From Hirundichthys speculiger (Eukaryota; Chordata; Actinopteri; Beloniformes; Exocoetidae): a DNA stretch of 64,000 nt. Location: contig JAGFBZ010000739.1 of assembly GCA_018398805.1 (NCBI GenBank), positions 896,354-960,353 of the forward strand. The letters are read 5' to 3'. Position numbers and translations under genes: made by a program. Shown here one piece after another: positions 1 through 9,290 of this stretch. Under the pieces are notes generated by a model that was given only the letters and a program-made list of their open reading frames with translations, had not been told where the DNA came from and searched no databases. Position 1 is the first letter of the stretch. Each line of letters begins with the position of its first letter.

Positions 1-689
1 CTCCGATACGCTGCCATGCTTCTGCAAGACAGTTCTATTTCTCCAGCCTCCCGGAGGTGTCGAGCCGCGACTAAACACTCCCCAATGACCTTATCAATTG
101 TTTTATCATTTCAGCTGTGGAGAGGGTGGTGGGAGGCGAGGCGGCAGAGAGACGGCTTTGAGATTTAAAGAGGATCCCATCTCCCCCGTGGGGGGTTTAG
201 GCGCTGAGTCATTATGCAAAAACCTTCAGTTGCCTCTCTGAATCAAAACAAAGTGAACCGAGGGGCCTTTGATCATCCTGCCAAAGTTACCTTGATGTCA
301 AGGTCATTCTTTATATCCACACTCTTCCTTTGTTCTTTCTAATTCAAGGCTTGTAAGCACCTTCGATACTGAATGAATTATCACAGAAGGCTTACTGGAA
401 CGACACGAAACCCCCCCCAGAGGTGTGAACATGTGGATTTATTTCTGCAAAGTCAACAAACCTTCACAGCGCCACTGTTCTGTCATCACACTGTGGGAGC
501 TAACGCTAGCGATGGGGGTCAAACGACAGCGCGAGCTCTCCGATGACGATCAGCTTCTGAACATGCAGCTTCCTCATCAAACACGCTCACATGCGCTTGT
601 ATTAGAAGTCCATTGGTGCTGTCATGTTTCCTTTTCTAAGGTGAGCGATGAGGCAGACTGACGTCATTGCTGTTGGCTGCTTTTTTGAT
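1..689. other. No recognised gene; left flank
   Basis: Mixed-composition DNA. The longest open frame (425-661, 78 codons) has no motif I recognise and no coding character. I see no repeat family here. Confidence 0.5.
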
Positions 690-691
690 TA

Positions 692-1369
692 CAGTGATTC
701 CTTATTTTTCGTGGTTAATGGGGACCGGCGCGGCCCTGCGTAAATCAAAATCTGCGAACTGGAGCCGGAGCCCCCGAGCCTCAATAATGTGTTTAAAATA
801 TGTTTAAAAACCCCAAAAAAGTAGCAAGACACTGCAGCGAAACAAGACAAAGGCTCAACTGTGGTCTTTCTGTTACCTTCACAGCCTCTGGTCTCTGAAC
901 CGTAGTAAAGAAATCGCTGGTATTGTGCTATTTTTGGCTCGTAATTAGCGGCTAACACGCTAACAACAACAAAAGAAAAAGTCCAGTTTTCTCTGTATGG
1001 AACGAGCACTTTATTCTGGCACTGCAGGAACTTGTAACATCACACAGGTTGTATTGTTGGGCTCCTGTCAGTTAACAGAGAATGTAAATCTATACACGCT
1101 GGGCTGCTGTTGATGCTCACTACACTTTTTATCTAACCCTGTTTTCGTTCTGCCGTCCAACGAGACACACACTCCATTACCCATAAGGCCACCTTCTTAA
1201 AGGGGCCAGGCTGGCTCACAACATTTCTTCACTGTGAGAGAACGAGCACAACATCCTGTGATGTTTCCGTGATTTTTTAAATTTTTTAAAATTATATTAT
1301 ATATTTCTGAAAAATCTGCAAATAACTAAAACTGCGGAACTTAAACTGCAAATTGGCAAGGGATCACTA
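692..1369. mobile_element. Nonautonomous pogo/Tigger-like (Tc1/mariner superfamily) element, 678 bp
   Basis: The element is flanked by TA at 690-691 and 1370-1371. The left end starts CAGTGATTCCTTATTTTTCG and goes on to a GGTTAATGGGGACCGG stretch; the right end finishes GGCAAGGGATCACT. The ends are imperfect inverted repeats. TA duplication and ends of the CAGTGATYCCT type match fish Tigger/pogo-like MITEs as I remember them. It has no transposase motif; a 106-codon minus-strand frame inside it looks like chance. Confidence 0.65.
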
Positions 1370-1371
1370 TA

Positions 1372-2418
1372 TTGGAAAGATTACACAAAAAAATTAAGAA
1401 AGTTTAAAAAAACACCAAAATGAAATTGTTGAAACTTGGTGAACAGCTGGATCAGTGGAAAATAAAGCCAGAGCTGTGAACTGGATATCCTCCCACTTCT
1501 GAACGTCCACACGCCAGATGCATTTTTATTTTTTTTAAGTAGCACCTGTGTAAGTATCATTAACAGCGGTGTGTAAAAGCCTGTCCAAGGATGTCTGTTC
1601 TTGTTAAGAAGAGAAGAAAAAAAGATTTAAAACTAGAATAAGTCATTTGGCTCAAACAGCACTTTACATTTGATGAGGCTGTTTTTCCTGAGCTGTGAAA
1701 GAACCGATGTTAGCGGACCGATGATGTCTTTGTGTGCGCAGATGGACATTTCTTCATTACTGCTTCATTTGCTCTGAACCGACAGAGGTCTTTCTTTTCT
1801 CTCCTCTCTGACCCTTTCTTTCCATTCGGTAGTTTTTTGTTCCATTTATGATTCTCCGTTCTAAGAGTACTAATTACAGTTTTAGGGGCTTGCACAAATC
1901 CCATCTGCGTCACACTTTTGGCACATGATTTCTATGAATTTTTAATGAATGAATGAATGAAGTGTATGTCACGCACAATGCTGACGAGTGTTTCCTGCAA
2001 GCGATTGCTGGTGTGACTGTTTAGCTGGTGTCGCGGCAGAAGCAGTAGCTAAGTGTAAGCTAGCAGCTAGCCTCTTGTTCACAGCAATAGGTCAAATTAA
2101 AGCAGACTGTGGCAGAAATAATGCTACACAAGTGTTAGTGAAGATAATGGAGAACACAACACAGTCATTAATACACTAAAGTGTGTATTTAATCATAGGT
2201 TTCTTGGAGAGGTTTCTCCAGGACTATAACCTTCAAAAATGGCTCTGCATTGATTGACTTTATAACAATGACATTTGTCCCAAGAATCATGCACAGGTAA
2301 AACCTCATAAATCTCTGAAAAAGTGTGCATGCACATTATTTCTGTGTGTACACAGAGGTTTGGTTATATAACAACCTGCTTGTGAAGCCTTTTTACCTGG
2401 ATAAGAAAATAACATTCA
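1372..2418. other. No recognised gene
   Basis: AT-rich sequence with a short ATGA repeat near 1945-1960. Open frames are below 70 codons and show no domain. Confidence 0.45.
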
Positions 2419-2570
2419 CAGCTCCAATTCCAAAACGGCTGGGACGCTGTTTAAAATGGAAATAATAACAGAACACAATCATTTTTCAAATCTCATAAAC
2501 CCATATTTTATTCCCAATAAATCATACAGATACTGAAACTGAGACGTTCTACCAGTTCGTTTTCCATCCA
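2419..2570 (+). mobile_element. 5' end fragment of a Tc1-like element
   Basis: The stretch from CAGCTCCAATTCC through GGGACGCTGTTTAAAA to the 'ctcataaacccatattttat' segment matches the terminal region of a fish Tc1-like family, from memory. The 'ctcataaacccacatttt' segment recurs at 32,666, there followed by the start of a Tc1-like transposase, which links the two pieces. Only the terminal part is present; it breaks off before any coding sequence. Confidence 0.45.
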
Positions 2571-2602
2571 TCCATTATCCATATCTGTTTAGTCCTATAC
2601 AG

Positions 2603-2912
2603 CAGTGGTCCCCAAGCCCCGGGCCGCGGACCAGTACCGGGCCACGCGAGAAAAAATTAGCACTTTAAGTTTTATTTATTATATGAATCTGAACAAGCTT
2701 TTATTTTGAAAAATCTTTTATTTGACTAATAAACAGATGTCTTTGGAAAGTTTCCTTGTAAAGGAGAAAATGCACAGGGAAGAGAAAGAAGAACAGCCGA
2801 CGACTTCCAAGAAAAAGAAAGCTTTTAACAGTCAATACCAGGAGTCCTACTGAAATATGGATTTATCACGACAGGTGATTCACACGTAAACAAACCCGCT
2901 CTGAGTGAGTTT
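2603..2912 (+). mobile_element. 5' part of a hAT element
   Basis: The left end CAGTGGTCCCCAAGCC, followed by GGGCCGCGGACCAGTACCGG, is a typical hAT terminus. A transposase start lies inside (2737 on). The element is cut at about 2912, where L2-derived sequence takes over, and no matching right end is visible, so the copy is truncated. Confidence 0.65.
2737..2911 (+). pseudogene. hAT transposase N-terminus, frameshifted
   Basis: The ATG at 2737 opens a frame beginning MSLESFLVKEKM, followed by a basic KKKK stretch and the FNSQYQESY motif. Stop TGA follows directly, but one frame over the sequence reads [19 protein letters not shown]. The N-terminus of ZBED5-like hAT transposases has a YxxYGF pattern, so a one-base deletion near 2851 explains the break. 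The BED finger and DDE catalytic core are absent. This is a fragment with no function. Confidence 0.65.
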
Positions 2913-2934
2913 TTTTAATTATTATTAATTTAAT

Positions 2935-4318
2935 GGGTAGAGAGGATATTACCAGTGACTTGGATGTTATACTCGTGTTTCTCATTCGTGTTTATCATCT
3001 TAAAAACATCACCAGAGTCCGCCCATTTCTCTCTCTTGCCAGCACAGAGGTGTTAATGCATGCTTTTATCTCCAGTAGAATAGATTATTGTAATGCCCTG
3101 CTCTCTGGTCTTCCTAAAAAATCGATTTCAAACTTACAATTACTCCAGAACTCAGCTGCACGTGTTCTGACAAGGACCAGAGGGCGGGAACATATTACAC
3201 CAGTTTTAAAATTGCTGCATTGGCTCCCTGTGTGTTTCAGGATTGATTTTAAGGTTCTTTTAGTTGTTTATAAATGTCTTAATGGTCTTGGGCCTTCTTA
3301 TTTATCTGACCTTCTTTTAAATTACGAACCCTCGCGGACCCTGAGGTCCTCTGGTACTGGCCTTTTGGTTGTTCCGAAAGTTAGAACTAAAACTTACGGC
3401 GAGGCTTCTTTCCATTACTACGGGCCTCGTCTGTGGAACAGCCTGCCAGAGGACCTCAGGGCTGCAGAGACTGTTGATGTTTTTAAAAAGAGGCTCAAGA
3501 CCTTCCTTTTTAATTTAGCTTTTAATTTAGCTTTTAACTGAATTTTATTTTATCTCAATTTTTTATTTTTATACATTTATTATGTATTTATCTATTTCAT
3601 TTATTGACTGCTTTATTTTATTAAATCTTTTATGTGCATTTTTACTATTGCTATTTATCTTAAGGTAATTTGATCTTTGTTTTGAATTTTTTATTTTATT
3701 GTATTTATTTTCATTTTGTTCATTTAATAATTACTCCAGTGTTTACCTCAATGGGGATCTTTCACACTAGGGGCTATGCCTGCTCTGTCTGGGGGGCTGT
3801 TGCCGTGGTAATCACCCTTGTCTGGGTGGCTGGGGTCCTGTACTGCAGTCTAACGACTGTGTTCTGGACCCTGGCCTGCCCTGGGTGGTTGCTGTGGTGA
3901 TGGCCTCTCTGGATGTGGGTGGGCTGGCTCCTGGGGTGAATAGATCCCCAAGTTATCGTTACTTCACAGCAGTGCCAAGCCAGGTGTTTTGGTGTTTTGA
4001 TATTTGTGTTTTGATATTTAGATATTTATTCATTTAAATAGAAGTACTTCATCCTTTTTTTTTTTTTTTTAAGAGACAGGAGGAAGAAAGGAAAAAAAAA
4101 AAAAGAGGGAGTTTTGTTTTGTTTGGGGTGCATGGGGGGGTGAGGGGTAATGGGAGGATGGCTTTGTGACTTTGGGGTGTGTGACGGCTTTTATTTTGTT
4201 TTAATGTTTTAATTTTTATCTTTTTTTTTTTTTTTTTTTTTTTAAGTAAAGCACTTTGTGTTGCCTGAGGGCATGAAAAGCGCTGTATAAATAAAGTTTG
4301 ATTTGATTTGATTTGATT
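2935..4318 (+). mobile_element. L2-type LINE, 3' end
   Basis: The element runs from the reverse-transcriptase C-terminal region through a 3' untranslated part to a tail with 'agcgctgtataaataaag' followed by a short TTTGA repeat (about 4298-4318). Such a tail is diagnostic for L2/CR1-like LINEs in fish. The copy is heavily 5'-truncated, the usual result of target-primed reverse transcription. T runs at 4054-4071 and 4221-4243 lie in its untranslated part. Confidence 0.8.
2985..3541 (+). pseudogene. LINE ORF2 fragment: C-terminal part of L2-like reverse transcriptase
   Basis: The open frame has no internal stop and encodes motifs of the region just after the RT catalytic core: [88 protein letters not shown] and [10 protein letters not shown]. 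These are typical of L2 and related fish LINEs. The endonuclease and the FADD catalytic motif lie upstream and are missing, so it cannot mobilise itself. The residues before about 2985 (nominal start at 2933) do not look like the family, and a true start is absent. Confidence 0.85.
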
Positions 4319-4331
4319 CTGTAGCAAGGAG

Positions 4332-4816
4332 TGTCAGTGGTAGTGGGGGAGTGAGGAGGAGCAGCAGAGCTGAAGCAGACGTGGTGATTACCTGAGTGGC
4401 AGCACCTGTGAGGGAAAAGTGAGCAGAGGTATAAAAACGACTGGGACACTTTGTGAGGTAAAGCTGGAGAGAGGAGCTTGGTAGCTGTTATAGGGTTTAT
4501 TATCCAGCCAAGCAAACTGTCAGTGGTTATCGGGTTTGGTTGGGTTTGGTTGGGAGGGTGCCGATTGCAGCTGGTTCGGGCTGCCGGCGGTGAAGATAGC
4601 TAGAGGGGTGGTAGGGCCAGTCCACCGTCTAGGCAGGGAAACTGTCAGCGAGCGGGACATCTAGGAGCACAACCACCTGGGGATGGACTGGTGTGTGCGA
4701 GTTCCTCCTGCAGTGTTCAGGCCTGACGTGAGTGTGCAGTGTTAGGAACTTAATTTTGCAGTGCAGTGTGTCTGGTGTGTGGCTCCTTCCATGGCTTGGC
4801 TACTCTAAATATAACA
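4332..4816 (+). mobile_element. Probable 5' LTR of an LTR retrotransposon
   Basis: The stretch begins TGTCAG and ends ATAACA, so it has TG...CA and even TGT...ACA symmetry. It contains a strong TATA box, TATAAAAA at 4430-4437, with the GGCAGCACCTGTG stretch often seen upstream of TATA boxes in fish Gypsy LTRs. Two bases after its end is a TGG start of a possible primer-binding site. No gag or pol follows and no right LTR is visible, so the rest of the element was lost. The family is not determined. Confidence 0.5.
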
Positions 4817-4818
4817 AG

Positions 4819-4833
4819 TGGTAGCGATGAGCC
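4819..4833 (+). promoter_or_regulatory. Putative tRNA primer-binding site
   Basis: TGGTAGCGATGAGCC sits two bases after the LTR end. A primer-binding site is expected to start TGG, the complement of the CCA end of a tRNA. I cannot name the matching tRNA. Confidence 0.4.
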
Positions 4834-5029
4834 GACCTGATAAGTTTGACTCTACTGGCTTTCCCACAGGTCTGATGCTGGCTGCCTCAGGAAATTATTG
4901 AAAAAAGATCTGCTTCCTCATTTCATGTGGAAATGGACTCTGTGAAAAATGAACATTACATTATGTTATTGGCCTAATGAACCAGCCCCTCACAGGGAGC
5001 TGCTGGAGACTCTGCCAGCTTTCTGGGTA

Positions 5030-5225
5030 AAATGAGGGGTCCACCCCGGACAGGTCTCTGGTCCATCACAGGTGGTTGTTTGTCTATATGACAAACAACC
5101 ATGAACACTCACAATCACTCCTACAGGCAATTTAGAACCACCAGTTAACCTGACATGCATGTCTTTGGACTGTGGGAGGAAGCTGGAGAACCTGGAGGAA
5201 ACCCACGCAAGCACGGGGAGATTTC
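5030..5225. repeat. Dispersed fish repeat (ACTGTGGGAGGAAGC family)
   Basis: Contains the run 'ccggacaggtctctggtcca', then 'caatttagaacc', 'gacatgcatgtctttggact', 'gtgggaggaagctggagaac' and 'acccacgcaagcacggggag'. This string of phrases is a very common teleost interspersed repeat. I do not assert a family name. Partial copies occur at 17,758, 29,680 and 43,781. Confidence 0.7.
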
Positions 5226-6043
5226 TGTGATTTCTTATTTCTGTGCAGAAAGTAAGAATCCAGCACATTACACGACTGCTTTTCTCATCATCACATTCCC
5301 AGAAAAACCTTTTGTATCTTTTTTATGACAAAGTAAAACTTCACACACTCTGTATTGTAGTTTTTTCCCCACAGCTCTTCAAAAGCATTATGACACTGAA
5401 GATGCCAAAAAATGAAGCATTTCAGATGTTATTTCGTCACATTCTTTTGGTAAATATGTCTTAAGCTGAGCAAAAGTATGGCGTCGTCGAATCCTCCACA
5501 GGTTGTTTTTTGGGGACATGTCAGTATCGCAGATTGGCCAATCCACCGCCTGCAACCCCTGCTTCCTCAGCCTTCACTTTATCATGGGTGCAATTGATTT
5601 GTCCAATGCAGTTTAGCACAGAGTTATTGAAAAATTCATGACTTCTCTAAAAATCATCTGTTATTTAAAGCTACTTCCTCCTAGTCAGGGTCACGTGTGT
5701 GCCGGAGGCTATTTACTGGAAAACATGTCTTCCTGAAGGCAAATGTCAGTGTTGTTTTCTGCATTAATGCTCGTAACCCAGGAGTGTAAAGGACCTGTTC
5801 CAAGGGAACTGATACAACTCCATGCAATCCACCTGGCTTTTGGACTTGCTGCGACTAATAATCCAGATTGTTCTTTTTCTTTTTGGTCAGGAGCACATAG
5901 CGCCTATTTCTTACTTCTTCAGAAAAAGATCTGGAAACCCAATTCGCATAACCACAGTCCACATTTCTGCTCTGCGGTGGTCACTCCGAGATGCCTCAGA
6001 GCCCAGTCGCATCAGCGCCACCTCTGTCCTCCAAGGCTGGTAG
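5226..6043. other. No recognised gene
   Basis: Two overlapping open frames near 5743-6048 (up to 101 codons) show no motif and overlap each other in different frames. I read both as chance. Confidence 0.45.
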
Positions 6044-6100
6044 ATTAGATTAGATAGAACTTTATTAATCCTGTTGGAGGTCTCCGTCAGGGAAATTGTG
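6044..6100 (-). mobile_element. LINE 3' tail fragment
   Basis: Read on the minus strand, 'gacctccaacaggattaata' followed by 'aagttctatctaatctaatc' is the AATAAAG plus short-repeat tail of a fish LINE. Only the tail is present. It directly abuts the 3' side of the tRNA-Arg-like gene. Confidence 0.6.
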
Positions 6101-6108
6101 GAAAACTT

Positions 6109-6211
6109 CGAGCCAGCCAGGAGTCGAACCTAGAATCTCCTGATTCGTAGTCAGACGCGTTATCCATTCCTGATTCGTAGTCAGACGCGTTATCCATTGC
6201 GCCACTGGCCC
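6109..6211 (-). tRNA. tRNA-Arg(ACG)-like gene with internal 30-bp duplication, probable pseudogene
   Basis: On the minus strand the gene starts GGGCCAGTGGCGCAATGG and ends GGTTCGACTCCTGGCTGGC plus TCG, both matching vertebrate tRNA-Arg(ACG). The A box (GTGGCGCAATGG) and B box (GGTTCGACTCC) are intact and a TTTT Pol III terminator lies two bases after the end (6102-6105 on the plus strand). A perfect 30-bp tandem duplication (6139-6168 and 6169-6198) repeats part of the D loop and the whole anticodon arm. Without it the gene would be 73 nt, the normal length. The transcript would carry two ACG anticodon arms, so a working cloverleaf is unlikely. One further difference is A for G just after the anticodon. 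Confidence 0.85.
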
Positions 6212-6439
6212 TACCGTCTACCAGGGTAGGGTTCTGCTAACCTTGGACCAGGCGCCTCGTCTTGATCTTCCTCCCTACAAGTCACTGGAATCACTCTTAG
6301 TCTGGCTGGTCCCTCAGGACCAACTAGCCTTGGGATACCCTTCAGGGGCAAACACCCCAGACAGCATAGCCCCGCCCCCCAGGAATATCCGGGCACATAA
6401 ATGGCTCCACCACGTCAAGGTAGCTAACTGTGGATATAA

Positions 6440-6911
6440 GCAGCTGAAATGAGTTTCCTCAGCAGGGTGGCCGGACTCCTCTGTGGAGACGCAGGGAAAA
6501 GTTCAGTCACTCAGTGTAATTTGAAAATGTGGGTATATCTTATTTAGAAGTATATTCACTATACTGTGTTCTAGTGAGGCAGTCAATCGGCAGTTAAACA
6601 ATGCACTAGACTAAGACGGAGGTGCAGAGTGGGTTAGCATAGCAAACATAGCAGACTTGGTGGAGCCAAAATGTTTAAACAGAAGTTGTGTCCTTCAACA
6701 GAACAGAATCTAGAGCATAAGTCATGGACTTATGAGCCAATACAATAAGGCCCCAAAATGCAGTTGGACGACACCTCTCATCTGGCCCGGGAACACCTCG
6801 GTGTCCTCCTGGGAGAGCTGGAGGAGATTAGATGGGGAGATGGAGCTCTGGTCCTTAAACTGCTGCCCCCACGACCCGAATCTGGATAAGTTAAAGTTAA
6901 TGGATTGATGG
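6440..6911 (+). mobile_element. RTE-like LINE 3' fragment, internally deleted
   Basis: The phrase 'gctgaaatgagtttcctcag' followed by 'cagggtggccgg' (6442-6475), then 'cccgggaacacctcggtgtc' (6786-6805), 'gagagctggaggagatt' and 'aaactgctgcccccacgacc' (6857-6876) are ordered pieces of one widespread fish LINE 3' region. The middle part, with the HLV and RGRPR coding motifs, is missing here but present in the copy at 55,590. Frames are broken. Confidence 0.65.
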
Positions 6912-8240
6912 TTTTTAAACATTTAAATGACAATAAATGGATGTTAGAGAGAGTCAGCCTAACGTTCCCACATTCCCAGCAACACGTCTTGCCATCACAG
7001 CTTCAATATGTCATTTTCTATTGACGAGTTAAAAAAAAAAAGATAATTACATCGATCTGTGTTGTGCTCTTTAAAAGGTGCAGCGTGTTGCAGTGCGATG
7101 TGCTTTAATAGCGACAATAACAACCAAAATTGCTGAAGATAATGTACAAAACCCAAAGCCTCATCTCCTTAGAAGCACCGAGGCAGCAGAACGTTACACG
7201 CCATGTAAGTAAAAATGCGTCACGGCCACATTCTTATGATGTGGACTGATGAGTCTATTACATGCCTGGATTTGGAAACACATTCTCACAACTAGAACCA
7301 CCAGCCTCGTACCTGTGGAGGATGAATATCGCAGCGCGTCTTTGAAGTACGGTGGTTCAAAGATAAATGTGGGAAATGGCAGGATCACAAACACTGACAT
7401 GTTTCTATGTTACACTCTTCAATAGATGTCGTAAATACGTGAATACGCGGTTCTTTGTGGGGAAACTGCATTGTTACGCTGTTTGTCACCTCAAAGCACT
7501 AGTTGTGTGCACATGATGAAAATAAAATTGGCAAAAAAAATAAATAATTAAATACACAGCATATTTTCTGATGTGAATATACAACAATTAAGCCAATGCA
7601 TTCATGAGTACAGGTATAGTGAATGTATTTAATCAGTTTTACATGAATGATAAAGTACAAACAAATGGCTAAACACTGATCAAAGCGTTTATTGCAGCGT
7701 AATGAAAGCAGGAGAGTCATTTCTATCCAACGGCATCGTAGCAAGTGCTTTCGGTTTGAGCTTACTGGTAACCGCTGCATTTCCGCCACTTGTAACCAAT
7801 TATTTTTTAATGTATCTATTTAAATAAAGACAGAAACCAGAATCTGATGCATTAGACTGGAGAATTTGACAGCGTAAAATTAAGTCTATGGGACTTTTAT
7901 GTTCATTCCTTCTTATATGTCGTAATTACTGGTCCCCGCAGAAATGTGAGAGGTTAAGGGAAGCCCACTGCTGCTGATAAGTCCATATCAAATGTTAATG
8001 AGGAGGAGCCTGGGATGATTTGGTCTGTCTTTCATTAACGATGACATTGGCGTCGTCAGACTGAGTGAAGGACTCGTGTGAATGGAACCACTGAACCTTC
8101 CACCGAAGGACGACCTCTTCGTCTCCTGATCTATTCATGTTTCCATTCTTCAGATTTTTATTTATAATTATGCGGTCTTCAGCTTTTCACCATATGAAAG
8201 GGAATGTTATGACCACGCAGGAACCTCCACAGCACCAGTA
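6912..8240. other. No recognised gene
   Basis: AT-rich sequence. The 96-codon minus frame at 7499-7789 is of low complexity and has no domain. Confidence 0.45.
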
Positions 8241-8311
8241 TGAGACCAGTACTGCGGGAAGTAGGGGTGCTGCAGCGCCTCCTGTTGGTGGGGCTGCTGC
8301 ACCTCAAAAAT

Positions 8312-8343
<32 letters not shown>
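8241..8343. repeat. Short 'gggaagtaggggtgctgcag' repeat with A30 tract
   Basis: The segment 'gcgggaagtaggggtgctgc' and 'agcgcctcctgttgg' recurs at 32,797-32,840. It is followed by 30 A residues at 8314-8343, which suggests a poly(A)-tailed retroposed copy, but the family is not known to me. Confidence 0.5.
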
Positions 8344-8344
<1 letters not shown>

Positions 8345-8442
8345 ATTGAAAACAAGAGAGAAAAAAATGTGGTAGGAAAATTTTTTTTTTAATTTACTAT
8401 AGATTCTAGTGGTCTGGTTTAATGTTTTATTACAGTATTATT

Positions 8443-8599
8443 CAGTGGCGGGTCGTGCATTTGGTATTTTAACTACTTAATCCACCATGACGTTATAATC
8501 ATATAAGCCACCAATACAAAAAAATGCAATATAAAAAAAAGAAGAAATTAAAGATAACGCATCACCGTATTCCTTGCATACGTTTTTATTCGCTTGAGG
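8443..8599 (-). mobile_element. hAT 3' end with remnant of transposase C-terminus
   Basis: The terminus CAGTGGCGGGTCGTGC at 8443 is a hAT-type end, so on the minus strand this is the 3' end of the element. Just inside it, the minus strand encodes LKRIKTYARNT followed shortly by a stop (8555-8600). That is the conserved hAT dimerisation-domain motif close to the C-terminus. The copy is cut at 8599 by an L2 tail. A related hAT motif appears at 40,558. Confidence 0.6.
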
Positions 8600-8735
8600 C
8601 AAGGCAAGTTTATTTGTGTAGCAAATTTCGTGTACAAGACAATTCAAGGTGCTTTACATTAAAAATTTAGAGCATTACAGAGCATTAACAAAACCCTTCA
8701 AGACAACAACCCAAAACATCCCATTAGGGGTTCGT
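8600..8735 (-). mobile_element. L2-type LINE 3' tail
   Basis: On the plus strand 'ggcaaggcaagtttatttgt' followed by 'caattcaaggtgctttaca' is the reverse complement of an L2 LINE end (AAAGCACCTTGAATTG ... AAATAAACTTGCC). It is only the tail, inserted against the hAT remnant. Confidence 0.6.
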
Positions 8736-8930
8736 TCCATGTCGCCGGCCGTTACTACTGTTTTTTTTTTTTTTTGTCTTTTGTTTACTTTATAATGCTC
8801 CACGATAAGTAATTCCCAAAACCAGCAGCTATGAAGCTTCGAATTATCCGTGTGCCCCAGTCGTCACCAGGAAGGTTTTACTGCTGTTTCATCTTTTTTT
8901 TTTTTGTCGTTTTTATACATCTTATATATA

Positions 8931-9290
8931 CAGTCATGGAAAAAATTATTAGACCACCATTTTTTCTTCACTTTCTTGTTCATTTTAATACCTGGTACCA
9001 CTAAACGTCATCATGTGACTAAAACAGACAGAAAAGAAAACACTGAATGCATAAAAGCAGTGTTTTTTGCAGTACAACGCCATAGCTATTGATGTAAAAA
9101 CTTAAGTGATTTAGGTTATAATCAAGAAAACCATGGAAAATGGTAAGATATCAGCTCTTAAATAAAACTCTTATGAGCAATCTTTGTGGTTATCGTTATG
9201 TTTGTCCAAACAAATGTACCTTTAGTTGTACCAGGCATTAAAATGAACAAGAAACTGAAGAAAACAAGGGCGGTCTAATATGAAAAGGTA
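8931..9290. mobile_element. Tc1-type MITE with long inverted repeats
   Basis: The left end CAGTCATGGAAAAAATTATT follows TA. The first 70 bases reappear inverted at 9228-9285 (CATTTTAATGCCTGG against 'ccaggcattaaaatgaacaa'). A TA-flanked element starting CAGTCRTGGAAAAAAT is a common Tc1 derivative in fish. The extreme right terminus has diverged. It has no transposase gene. Confidence 0.6.

Noticed and set aside
4049..4515. Two minus-strand frames of 92 and 99 codons
   Set aside because: They are antisense of the L2 tail and LTR and consist largely of lysine runs from the T tracts.
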